A DNA stretch of 34,188 nt from a virus, in IMG/VR virus record IMGVR_UViG_3300030106_005280, positions 1 through 34,188 of that record; one strand, 5' to 3'. Shown here one piece after another: positions 1 through 5,269 of this stretch. The notes beneath the pieces are model-generated. The model made no database searches. It was not told where the DNA came from and saw only the letters and a list, made by a program, of their open reading frames with translations. Position 1 is the stretch's first letter; the number at the start of each line of letters is the position of its first letter. The translations under genes and the position numbers were made by a program.

Positions 1-1
1 G

Positions 2-502
2 ACACTGTACTTTCAGAGGGCCGTGAGCCGCGCAAAACTTGAGGATTTTCGCACGTATGATTGTCGCTCGACATTCGCTTCTCACCTCGTTCAAAACGGG
101 GCCAGCTTGAGAGCTGTCGCTGATTTACTTGGCCACACAGATTTGAAGATGGTTATGCGCTATGCGTACCTTGCGCCGTCGCACTTGGCCGCTGCGATTG
201 ACACACTGAGCGCAGGAAGTGTGACACAAATTGGCACAAATTTGACACAGACACCCGAAGTGGTGCCGCCGGATGGAATCGAACCATCGGCCCCGTCCTT
301 ACCAAGAACGTGCTCTACCCCTGAGCTACGGCGGCTTTCCGAGGATTCTATGGACTTGCTCACAGTTCCTCATGACTTCTTTTTCGGTCCCCTTACCAAG
401 GGTGAGATGTCCCTCGGCAGGGGTGAGTCGCTCGCGACAAGGGGGAATTGCACACCCAAGGTGTTAATAGGGTGTGCCAACAAAAACAACTCCGACGATT
501 AG
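2..502 (+). CDS. int: Tyrosine integrase, C-terminal part (5' end outside window)
   Basis: Site-specific tyrosine recombinase that would insert and excise the phage at the neighbouring tRNA gene. The frame is open from base 2, so the N-terminal arm-binding and most of the catalytic domain lie off the left edge. Visible catalytic features are the conserved Arg in YDCRSTFASH, the LGHT box histidine, and the nucleophilic tyrosine region (MRYAYLAP). The position usually occupied by His in the HxxR motif is Tyr here. The conserved domain ends near base 195. The remaining codons run through the arm-type repeats and the antisense strand of the tRNA to a stop at 500-502, so the C-terminal tail is non-conserved and encoded by attachment-site DNA. 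This arrangement is typical of integrases that use a tRNA 3' end as target. Family confidence is high; whether the tail is functional is unknown. Confidence 0.9.
   Translation, partial: TLYFQRAVSRAKLEDFRTYDCRSTFASHLVQNGASLRAVADLLGHTDLKMVMRYAYLAPSHLAAAIDTLSAGSVTQIGTNLTQTPEVVPPDGIEPSAPSLPRTCSTPELRRLSEDSMDLLTVPHDFFFGPLTKGEMSLGRGESLATRGNCTPKVLIGCANKNNSDD
199..249 (+). repeat. Arm-type integrase-binding repeats, integrase side of the tRNA (putative)
   Basis: Four copies of TGRCACA start at 199, 222, 232 and 243. The last three are 10-11 bp apart, about one helical turn, and the copies at 222 and 232 are followed by AATT. They lie in the last codons of the integrase, immediately before the 3' end of the tRNA gene. 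Direct repeats beside a tRNA core are the usual form of integrase arm sites. The function is inferred from position and repetition only. Confidence 0.5.
261..335 (-). tRNA. tRNA-Thr (anticodon GGT), probable attachment-site core
   Basis: The minus strand folds into a complete cloverleaf. The 7-bp acceptor stem GCCGCCG/CGGCGGC is perfect, the D arm is GCTC/GAGC, and the anticodon stem CGTTC/GGACG encloses loop TTGGTAA with anticodon GGT. The T arm is GATGG-TTCGATT-CCATC, and CCA is encoded at the 3' end (261-263). The GGU anticodon reads ACC and ACU threonine codons. The 3' end faces the integrase, the standard geometry for tRNA-targeted integration. The gene is intact, so either the attP identity segment covers the whole tRNA, or the phage simply carries a functional tRNA copy that restores the host gene on integration. 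Confidence 0.95.
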
Positions 503-536
503 CTGACAACTTTACAAGGCTCCCTGTGTTGGGTCG

Positions 537-554
537 TGACACGATTCTGACACA
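537..554 (+). repeat. Arm-type repeats on the far side of the tRNA (putative)
   Basis: TGACACG (537) and TGACACA (548) are 11 bp apart and in the same orientation as the repeats at 199-249. A weaker TGACAAC lies at 504. They lie in the 336-616 stretch after the tRNA, which holds the integrase read-through tail to 502 and otherwise no gene. Repeats on both sides of the tRNA are what an uncut attP would show. They could instead be operator or promoter elements for the gene starting at 617. Confidence 0.4.
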
Positions 555-616
555 GAGAATGGTTGTGATTTGCCCAACCAGAAAACCAGACAACCTTTAC
601 ACAAAGGAACACGGAG

Positions 617-1372
617 ATGCAAAAAATGAACTTGATCGAGACGTTGCGTACATTGGGTGCTCAGATGGCGAAAACTCTCAAGGGGGTGAACGAACGTAAA
701 TTTGTCTACGAAAAGTATAGCGACGTAGAACAGTTTTCCGTCAACACGCATGTCTGGTTTTGGCGGAACAATGTGACCCTCCAAAATCTGCTGCTGAACG
801 CAACGCTTGCCATGATGAAACCCACTCCCAACGACGTGGGTCCGACGATGCAGGAATGGAGAAGTTCGTCTCCGACAGCAGGTTTTATCACTCGGTGTTT
901 CATGAACGCCGTGGTCGAAAATCGGAAAGCCGTCACGATCAGCGAGGTTGAAGTCGAGACCGAGCGGCTCACTGGTCTTCACGTTTCGAGAGACACGGTC
1001 TCGAAGGTCTTAGATGATGGCGTTGATTTGGGGCTGCTGGAACAAGTTGGTAACAACTCAACCTACAGGTATGTCGGCACAGATTTATTCCGTGAGGAGT
1101 GCTTAACCCGTTCGATCTATCGGTACATGCAGCCGGAGGTTCGGCGCTTCGCCGAAGCAGTGACTCTCGTTCACAAGATGCATGACATCGCAAAGGTCAC
1201 TCGCGGTCGAGAGCGTGACGGCTTGCAGTATTTCGATCCGAAGTTGTCCATCCAGGAAAATATTTCAAACGGAACATACACGAGCGCTGCCAACTTTCTG
1301 GATGAATTGGATGAATCCGATTTGTCCGAATTAATCGGACAGATGAAAGATAATCTCGACGAGACGAAATGA
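617..1372 (+). CDS. Winged-helix DNA-binding protein (putative regulator)
   Basis: 251-residue protein. Residues ~95-155 read as a winged helix-turn-helix: a helical stretch, a turn at LTGLHVSRDTVSKVL with the look of a recognition helix, then LGLLEQVGNNSTYRYVG as a beta wing. The N-terminal ~90 and C-terminal ~90 residues are helical, the C-terminus is acidic, and neither part is recognised. The place just after attP and before a small gene suggests a lysogeny or early-control regulator; that is inference from context. ATG 617 has AAAGGAA 8 nt upstream. ATG 626 (Met4) has CGGAG 9 nt upstream and is an equally possible start. It could also be a replication initiator-type protein, but no origin repeats are seen inside the gene. 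Confidence 0.65.
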   Translation: MQKMNLIETLRTLGAQMAKTLKGVNERKFVYEKYSDVEQFSVNTHVWFWRNNVTLQNLLLNATLAMMKPTPNDVGPTMQEWRSSSPTAGFITRCFMNAVVENRKAVTISEVEVETERLTGLHVSRDTVSKVLDDGVDLGLLEQVGNNSTYRYVGTDLFREECLTRSIYRYMQPEVRRFAEAVTLVHKMHDIAKVTRGRERDGLQYFDPKLSIQENISNGTYTSAANFLDELDESDLSELIGQMKDNLDETK

Positions 1373-1406
1373 TTTTTCGGAATGATACAACATAACGCTT
1401 GGGCTA

Positions 1407-1424
1407 TGTATTGAAAACAATACA
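1407..1424. promoter_or_regulatory. 18-bp palindrome, likely operator upstream of the small gene at 1442
   Basis: TGTATTG-AAAA-CAATACA is a perfect inverted repeat (7-bp arms) in the 69-nt gap between two rightward genes, just before the AGGAAGGAG ribosome-binding site. The half-site CAATACA recurs at 5137-5143, in the control region of the leftward operon, which supports a shared repressor. The 1373-1441 gap holds no other feature I can support. Confidence 0.5.
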
Positions 1425-1441
1425 GGAAGGAGAAGCAGTTG

Positions 1442-1648
1442 ATGAAGGTAGACGAAATGGCCCCCTACGGAGAGACCTCATTACGCGAGTGTCGCGACAG
1501 GTTGTCGGAGTTGCGTGACGCACTGCCAGCGATTGTGAAGGCGGCGAAGAAACCGGCGCTGTTGTCAAATGATATCGACGAAGAGACCGTACAGATGGCG
1601 GCTCTTGCTATCGACGAATGGCTATACGACGATAAGCTCTGGGAGTAA
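1442..1648 (+). CDS. Small acidic protein of unknown function (68 aa)
   Basis: Not recognised. A helical, hydrophilic protein with a central basic helix (AIVKAAKKPA) and an acidic, Trp-containing C-terminus (AIDEWLYDDKLWE). ATG 1442 is chosen over the TTG three bases earlier because GGAG at 1429-1432 sits 9 nt from the ATG. It follows the winged-helix gene and a palindromic site, and is closed off 25 nt downstream by a strong terminator, so it ends a short rightward unit. Small acidic proteins in phage control regions are sometimes anti-repressors or host-takeover proteins; nothing in the sequence proves that here. Confidence 0.65.
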   Translation: MKVDEMAPYGETSLRECRDRLSELRDALPAIVKAAKKPALLSNDIDEETVQMAALAIDEWLYDDKLWE

Positions 1649-1672
1649 TTCCGATGGGTTGTCTTGGTTTCT

Positions 1673-1695
1673 AAAACGGGGCGATGCCCCGTTTT
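1673..1695. terminator. Bidirectional Rho-independent terminator
   Basis: Perfect 10-bp stem AAAACGGGGC / GCCCCGTTTT with a GAT loop, followed by ATTTT on the plus strand and preceded by A-rich sequence that gives a T-tract on the minus strand. It separates the rightward gene ending at 1648 from the leftward operon, whose last stop codon (1694-1696) overlaps the stem. Confidence 0.93.
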
Positions 1696-1987
1696 ATTTT
1701 GTCTGCATCAGATGATCTACGTCAGCTCGCAATCGTTCAATACGTCGGGTCTGGTCAGCTAACGCGGTTGGCGAAAGGATGTCGGCCAGTGTGTCTAGCC
1801 GCTGTGAGCATTTAGACGTGGCGACATCATTCTGATCGAGGCGGCTGTCTAGCTTCGCTATCTTGTTGCCCAGCGCGTCCACGTCTTTCCTCAGACGCTC
1901 CACTTGAGAGCGGACGACCGCAAAGCTGCCGCCCACACTCGCAATAATCCCGCCCATCGTCACCAGAAAACGTAAGTCGAACTCCAT
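1694..1987 (-). CDS. Small membrane-anchored coiled-coil protein (97 aa)
   Basis: One N-terminal hydrophobic segment (residues ~7-26, FLVTMGGIIASVGGSFAVV) is followed by a long charged coiled coil (residues ~27-97, with regular Leu/Val heptads such as VERLRKDVDALGNKIAKLD). The predicted topology is a short N-terminus, one membrane span, and a helical rod outside or inside the membrane. This shape fits small phage inner-membrane proteins, including i-spanin-like or holin-accessory proteins, but no diagnostic motif is seen and it lies 9 kb from the lysis genes. It is the last gene of the leftward operon and its stop codon lies in the terminator stem. ATG 1985-1987 has AAGG about 12 nt upstream, a rather distant site. 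Confidence 0.75.
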   Translation of the reverse strand: MEFDLRFLVTMGGIIASVGGSFAVVRSQVERLRKDVDALGNKIAKLDSRLDQNDVATSKCSQRLDTLADILSPTALADQTRRIERLRADVDHLMQTK

Positions 1988-2005
1988 CTTTCATTGCCTT
2001 CTCTC

Positions 2006-2518
2006 TCAAAACCTAATTTTAACCCTTCCCATGATTGTCGGGTCTTCGAAAAACCCGCTTGTCATTGCATTGTTTTGCACGTCGACACTTCCCGCGTATT
2101 GCCCTTGCGGGAAATACGATGTCGGCGGCGACGAATACGTGCCCTGTACGCTGTCTAGTCCATAGCCAGACCACTCTGGCTTCATGGAATCGCCCGGTCT
2201 CAGGTACTCCCTTAATTCCTCCGGGTGAGACAAGCTCCCGGAATACATGTGACCTCGACCGCCAAGACCAAAGTTCCCCATGTCTGTGTTTACATTTACG
2301 CCAGCACCATATCCCATTCCGAAGTTTCTCAAGTCGCCCCTGACCGGACCGCTAGGAAGATCATACAGCGGGGATGCTCCTGTCGCAGAACCGGATGCGT
2401 ACATCTTTGGCTTCACGTCTGCGCCGAAGATGTTCGCCGACCATCCCTTTGGACCCTTGTCTTCCTCAAAAAAACGAGCGAACTCTGGATAAAGCTGCGT
2501 GAGCTTCTCTAAGTCCAT
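2006..2518 (-). CDS. Glycine-rich protein of unknown function (170 aa)
   Basis: Not recognised. The first ~30 residues are helical and acidic (LEKLTQLYPEFARFFEED). The middle is rich in Gly, Asn and Tyr with alternating hydrophobics (FGMGYGAGVNVNTDMGNFG), which suggests beta structure or a flexible repeat-like segment. The C-terminus ends in basic VKIRF. It lies in the tightly packed leftward operon, one base after the 57-residue gene. The glycine-rich beta-like look would suit a minor structural or surface protein, but the neighbours are nucleases and regulators, so its role is open. Confidence 0.7.
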   Translation of the reverse strand: MDLEKLTQLYPEFARFFEEDKGPKGWSANIFGADVKPKMYASGSATGASPLYDLPSGPVRGDLRNFGMGYGAGVNVNTDMGNFGLGGRGHMYSGSLSHPEELREYLRPGDSMKPEWSGYGLDSVQGTYSSPPTSYFPQGQYAGSVDVQNNAMTSGFFEDPTIMGRVKIRF

Positions 2519-2519
2519 G

Positions 2520-2693
2520 CTATTTGCGCTTGCGGCCTGTCGTGAGGCTGCGACCGAATTGCGTTGGAAGACTCGTGCGAATGGCGGCTTGAGTGACCCG
2601 ATTGGGTTGCATCATTGTCGGCTGTACAGCGTTAGGGCCACGGCGAAGCGGGCGTGTGCCGAAGACAGCGCCGGATTTTCCTCGTGAATACAT
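2520..2693 (-). CDS. Small basic protein (57 aa)
   Basis: A short reading frame of MYSRGKSGAVFGTRPLRRGP type that ends in GRKRK. It is strongly basic, with about 12 Arg/Lys in 57 residues and no acidic residue, which suggests nucleic-acid binding or a role beside DNA. Support for it being real: GAGG lies 8 nt before the ATG, the stop of the upstream gene is 18 nt away, and its TAG is separated by a single base from the next ATG at 2518. It therefore fills an otherwise empty gap in a packed operon. No family is recognised. Confidence 0.7.
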   Translation of the reverse strand: MYSRGKSGAVFGTRPLRRGPNAVQPTMMQPNRVTQAAIRTSLPTQFGRSLTTGRKRK

Positions 2694-2711
2694 GGCTATT
2701 TCCTCTTCTTC

Positions 2712-3266
2712 TTATTGGATTTCTTTACTTTCTTCCGAGAGCCGCGCTTCGATTTTGAGCCAATCATTAAAAGCCTCCTGTCTGTTGACGATGTCTTCGA
2801 TCTGCCAAGGCTCACTGTTCTTGTAGTAGCCCTTGGCTGCAAGCTGACCGCTTGCCGCTACCAGCTCGTCGAGATTTTGCACTAAGACAAGGACGTGGTC
2901 GTCCTCATCGTAGGCTTCCCAGACAGGTGCGTTGTCTTTTGATTCGGGATGGTAGCCCATCGTCCACCACCCGAACGTGTGTTGGTTTTGCTCGCCGATC
3001 CACAGTTGAAACTCATCGAGGCTGATGTGCTCGATAGGCACGAAGACAACGTGCGATAGGCCATCAGTTGGTTCTGTTGACTTTATGAAGTCTACCAAAC
3101 TCAGTGTGTTGCTCATGTGGACAAGTGCGGTCCCGTAAGTCCAAGCGCCCTTCGCAAACGGACAAGCGGGTATGCCGTTGGTGTGGTCGCTCGGCTGGCT
3201 GACGTGCTCGTCGATCCAGCGATGAAAGCGACGTATCACCGTAGCGGATTTGGACCGCGCACCCAT
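2712..3266 (-). CDS. Unknown protein with IPACPFAK motif, next to the 2OG oxygenase (184 aa)
   Basis: Not assigned to a family. It has a conserved-looking short motif IPACPFAKGAW (residues ~32-42) near the N-terminus, followed by an alpha/beta pattern (HVVFVPIEHISLDEFQLWI, DDHVLVLVQNLDELVAAS) and an acidic helical C-terminus. The frame is open upstream to 3386. I chose ATG 3266 because the upstream part is the antisense-like overlap with the oxygenase gene, and because this start gives a 31-nt overlap typical of coupled genes. No good ribosome-binding site precedes it. The close pairing with an Fe(II) oxygenase suggests a joint function; the single Cys in the motif is a possible metal or redox residue, which is inference. 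Confidence 0.7.
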   Translation of the reverse strand: MGARSKSATVIRRFHRWIDEHVSQPSDHTNGIPACPFAKGAWTYGTALVHMSNTLSLVDFIKSTEPTDGLSHVVFVPIEHISLDEFQLWIGEQNQHTFGWWTMGYHPESKDNAPVWEAYDEDDHVLVLVQNLDELVAASGQLAAKGYYKNSEPWQIEDIVNRQEAFNDWLKIEARLSEESKEIQ

Positions 3267-3772
3267 GTGACCAATGCGTGTCTTGTGCCGAGCCAGACAG
3301 GGTTGGCTTGGTGCAGACAAAAACTTGGGAATGCGACGGCCATGCCGCGCTTGCGCGGAGCATGGCTCATCGAGGAGGACGACCATATGCGGAGATTGCC
3401 ACCGAGATATGACCTTGGCGGGGAGAGCTGCACGACAATCGTCAACCTACGACTGGCGACTTTGTCGTGGGCGCTATCGAAATGAGCCAGGTATCGCTGG
3501 AGTGGGCGGTAGCGCAGGTACTGAGGCGTCTCAAGTTCAGAGATGTTGAACTGGTAGTCTTTGTTGACCTCGTCGACGAACCCGTAGATCGCTTCGTAGA
3601 GCCAGTTAAATTCTCCGCGCTCGTCCAGCCAGACAGCCTTGCAGTTGCGGGCGAAGTTGTTGTCGTCGATGGTCGTGGCTCGATCAGCTCCGATTTGTGT
3701 GGCCAGAGAGATGACCTCGTCACACTCCGCTTCGTCGAGGAGCTGACCACTTTTAATCCTGATCTGGTTCAT
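3236..3772 (-). CDS. 2-oxoglutarate/Fe(II)-dependent oxygenase (prolyl 4-hydroxylase-like)
   Basis: 178-residue double-stranded beta-helix enzyme that would couple oxidation of 2-oxoglutarate to hydroxylation of an unknown target. The iron ligands are visible: the HxD motif in YLAHFDS (His97, Asp99) and the distal histidine in FPSFCLHQANPV (His154). Arg164 in GTRHALVTW is placed to bind the 2-oxoglutarate carboxylate, and the characteristic RRLTIVVQLS and YLGGNLRI strands lie between. The length matches the short P4H/PiuC-type domain with no extra domain. Phages often carry such enzymes, whose substrates (protein side chain, nucleic acid base or small molecule) are mostly unknown. The gene overlaps the upstream nuclease gene by 20 nt and the downstream IPACPFAK gene by 31 nt, so the three are probably coupled. 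Confidence 0.88.
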   Translation of the reverse strand: MNQIRIKSGQLLDEAECDEVISLATQIGADRATTIDDNNFARNCKAVWLDERGEFNWLYEAIYGFVDEVNKDYQFNISELETPQYLRYRPLQRYLAHFDSAHDKVASRRLTIVVQLSPPRSYLGGNLRIWSSSSMSHAPRKRGMAVAFPSFCLHQANPVWLGTRHALVTWVRGPNPLR

Positions 3773-4091
3773 CGTCTTTATGAGCTGAGAAATGTACCGC
3801 TCCGGTTTTTGAATCGACGTAGACGAGCTGGACGCCGAGCGCCTTTTGCGCGGGTGTTCGCGTTCGGTCGATCCGCCGCATGTATCCCTTCTGCATTCGC
3901 CTGTTCTCAGCCTTCACGTCGAAGAGTCGTATTTCTGGCGGATCGCTCTTCACGGCGATGAGGTCGATTGGTCCCAGCATCGTCGTCGAGTAGACCCAGT
4001 AGCCTTTTCGTATGAGGTTTTCGGCTGCGATTACCTCACAGAGATGACCGCGTTGGTTGCGCCAGTTTAAATTTTTTTTATCGGAGTCCAT
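3753..4091 (-). CDS. PD-(D/E)XK nuclease (Holliday-junction-resolvase-like)
   Basis: 112 residues from ATG 4091; an upstream ATG at 4130 would add 13. It has the restriction-like nuclease core in order: Glu19 in RGHLCEVIAAENLIRKG, Asp43 in LGPIDLIAVK, then a strand with DVK (Asp58, Lys60) in EIRLFDVKAENR, and a final beta strand VQLVYVDSKTG. Known members cut branched or damaged DNA. Here a role in resolving replication or recombination intermediates is likely. It is the second such nuclease in this operon and sits directly before the oxygenase gene. The Met14 start is preferred because the conserved family core begins right after it, but its ribosome-binding site (GGAG, 13 nt away) is distant, so the start is uncertain. 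Confidence 0.8.
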   Translation of the reverse strand: MDSDKKNLNWRNQRGHLCEVIAAENLIRKGYWVYSTTMLGPIDLIAVKSDPPEIRLFDVKAENRRMQKGYMRRIDRTRTPAQKALGVQLVYVDSKTGAVHFSAHKDDEPDQD

Positions 4092-4176
4092 CAAGTCTGA
4101 TGCGCTCCATGATGACGGTGTATTCGGCATAGCCAGCTAGGAAGGCCAATGCGCCACCGACGAGCACCCTAGTCAC
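4078..4176 (-). CDS. Possible 32-residue membrane peptide
   Basis: A GTG-started frame overlaps the end of the upstream gene and the start of the nuclease gene. It encodes a hydrophobic helix (VLVGGALAFLAGYAEYTVI) followed by a short charged tail ending in LDGLR. The longer open frame upstream is a shadow of the 83-residue gene; only this last part looks protein-like. No strong ribosome-binding site is seen. It is either a tiny single-span membrane protein translated by coupling, or chance. Confidence 0.3.
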   Translation of the reverse strand: MTRVLVGGALAFLAGYAEYTVIMERIRLDGLR

Positions 4177-4420
4177 TGTCGAGCGCCAAATTTGCGAAGC
4201 GCATTTTGAGACACTCCAAGCTGGCGATGGCGACAAACGTGTCTTCGGCAAAGCCTCTGCTGTAGGCCGAGCCGCAGTCTCCGTCTGCGAATTTGACGAT
4301 GTGACAGAGCGATTGAATTTTACCACTGACTGCCAGCTCCATCAGGTTCTCCAACATCTCCATGACTTCTTCGGTCTCTTTCGCTTGTCTTGTCTGGAGT
4401 TCCACCACTTTCAACGTCAT
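4169..4420 (-). CDS. Small protein of unknown function (83 aa)
   Basis: Not recognised. A helical N-terminal half (VELQTRQAKETEEVMEMLENLMELA) is followed by a compact beta-type part (SLCHIVKFADGDCGSAYSRGFA) and a final helix (LECLKMRFANLAL). The pattern is that of small phage proteins in which a Glu-rich helix precedes a short beta sheet. ATG 4420 is chosen over the TTG at 4438 because GGAG lies 7 nt before it. The start lies 101 nt inside the end of the upstream nuclease gene, an unusually long overlap for this genome. Confidence 0.65.
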   Translation of the reverse strand: MTLKVVELQTRQAKETEEVMEMLENLMELAVSGKIQSLCHIVKFADGDCGSAYSRGFAEDTFVAIASLECLKMRFANLALDSD

Positions 4421-4799
4421 TTTTTTCTCCGGTTTCAAAACCTTCCGCGCTCAAAAAGTAGCGGTATAAAGTCAGGAGGTCGTCCAGTCTCATGAGGCAA
4501 AGCGACTGGCCGGTTGTCTGTCTGTTGCGACGGTTGATGACGACAGGCATGTCCGAACAGCCTGTCTTGGTGATGGACTTCTCCGCTTGGGCCAGCGCTG
4601 CATGGAAGTTCAGCCTCTCAACGCGCTTGGCCTCGATAAACAACGCTGGGGTGCCGACAAGGTCGGCTCCCCCCGAGTATTCGATTGTGCCGCCGCCAGA
4701 CAACGGTGCGCGAAATGAAGACAAGCCTGTTGCTTCGTTGATATAAGCTGCAAGCTCACGCTCGAAGCCGTCACCCTTACGCTTCGATGCAGTGGTCAA
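4320..4799 (-). CDS. PD-(D/E)XK endonuclease, Hjc/phage-type
   Basis: 159 residues. The first ~118 form the nuclease: KRKGDGFERELAAY with Glu13, the APLSGGGTI loop, Asp46 in GGADLVG, then Glu56 and Lys58 in LFIEAKRV, followed by a helix with FHAALAQAE. This matches the archaeal Hjc-like and phage PD-(D/E)XK layout, which acts on branched DNA or incoming DNA. The last ~40 residues are hydrophilic, unstructured and encoded in DNA that also encodes the next gene in another frame. The start is TTG 4799, which overlaps the stop of the regulator gene (TTGA), indicating coupled translation. Having two dissimilar nucleases in one short operon suggests separate substrates. Confidence 0.8.
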   Translation of the reverse strand: MTTASKRKGDGFERELAAYINEATGLSSFRAPLSGGGTIEYSGGADLVGTPALFIEAKRVERLNFHAALAQAEKSITKTGCSDMPVVINRRNRQTTGQSLCLMRLDDLLTLYRYFLSAEGFETGEKNDVESGGTPDKTSERDRRSHGDVGEPDGAGSQW

Positions 4800-5089
4800 T
4801 CGTCGTACCCCATCTGTCTACGACAAGACGTGCAGAAGTAATAGTTTTTGGGGCGAAGCTCGGTTGAGCCGCATGAGTTACAGGGGCGCGTCCACATCTT
4901 GACGTTCGTATCTCGACTGCACTGATATTTTGCGCCGTCGAATTCCTGCAATCCCTCACGCACTAAGATGCGCTTGAGCGTGTCGCTGCACACGCCGATC
5001 CGACGGGCCATTGAATTGTATGATTTTTTTCTGTGGTTTTCCTTGAGCCAGACCCGGTCATCGTCAGTTAAACTAACAGTTCGGGGCAT
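4796..5089 (-). CDS. Helix-turn-helix plus zinc-ribbon regulator (97 aa)
   Basis: Residues 6-46 form a helix-turn-helix (LTDDDRVWLKENHRKKSYNS, then MARRIGVCSDTLKRIL as turn and recognition helix). Residues 70-89 hold two CxxC knuckles (Cys70, 73, 86, 89; PCNSCG and FCTSCR) that would bind one zinc ion. The combination is typical of small phage transcription regulators. It is the first gene of the leftward operon, with AAGGAG 5 nt before the ATG. A perfect operator-like palindrome lies 27-41 nt upstream, so it may control its own operon. The alternative would be a non-regulatory DNA-binding protein. Confidence 0.8.
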   Translation of the reverse strand: MPRTVSLTDDDRVWLKENHRKKSYNSMARRIGVCSDTLKRILVREGLQEFDGAKYQCSRDTNVKMWTRPCNSCGSTELRPKNYYFCTSCRRQMGYDD

Positions 5090-5109
5090 ACATTCTCCTT
5101 TCGTTCATA

Positions 5110-5172
5110 TAATAAACACCGAAACGGTGTATTATACAATACAAAAGGTGTCATGAAGTTGACAAAGGTGTC
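5110..5172. promoter_or_regulatory. Promoter/operator region of the leftward operon
   Basis: A perfect 15-bp palindrome, ACACCGAAACGGTGT, lies at 5116-5130. A consensus -10 box TATAAT is read leftward at 5131-5136, so the palindrome covers the start of transcription. No clear -35 box is present, which hints at activator dependence. GGTGT recurs at 5126, 5147 and 5167, spaced 21 and 20 bp (two helical turns), the last two inside AAAGGTGTC direct repeats. CAATACA (5137-5143) matches the palindrome arms at 1407-1424. A TTGACA at 5159-5164 has no properly spaced -10 box for rightward transcription. Confidence 0.6.
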
Positions 5173-5179
5173 TAAATAT

Positions 5180-5264
5180 GATACGTCGACGACGGAAGAC
5201 GGAGGAGGGCGGTAACCACTGCGTGGTTGCCGTGAAAAACGAGTACTGAGTACGGCGACGTATC
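5180..5264 (+). promoter_or_regulatory. Structured leader with nested inverted repeats before the gene at 5270
   Basis: GATACGTCG (5180-5188) pairs perfectly with CGACGTATC (5256-5264). Inside lie a hairpin GGTAACCA/TGGTTGCC (5211-5218/5224-5231, one G-U pair) and a small one GTAC-TGA-GTAC (5243-5253). Together they would form a multi-branch fold that ends 5 nt before the ATG. No normal ribosome-binding site precedes that ATG. A purine-rich GGAGGAGGG (5201-5209) lies far upstream, between the arms. There is no T-tract, so it is not a terminator. It could be a translational switch, a small RNA or an origin structure. Confidence 0.45.
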
Positions 5265-5269
5265 ACCTT

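Noticed and set aside
160-467. Reading frames over the tRNA, such as one with a MESNHRPRPYQERALPLSYGG-like sequence
   Set aside because: These are the well-known spurious translations of an antisense tRNA gene; the structure of the tRNA explains the sequence.
336-616. Terminator in the G/C-rich repeats after the tRNA
   Set aside because: Short imperfect stems such as GTCGC/GCGAC with a 2-nt loop and no T-tract; nothing convincing.
5159-5182. TTGACA with TATGAT as rightward promoter
   Set aside because: The spacer is only 12 bp, too short for a standard promoter.
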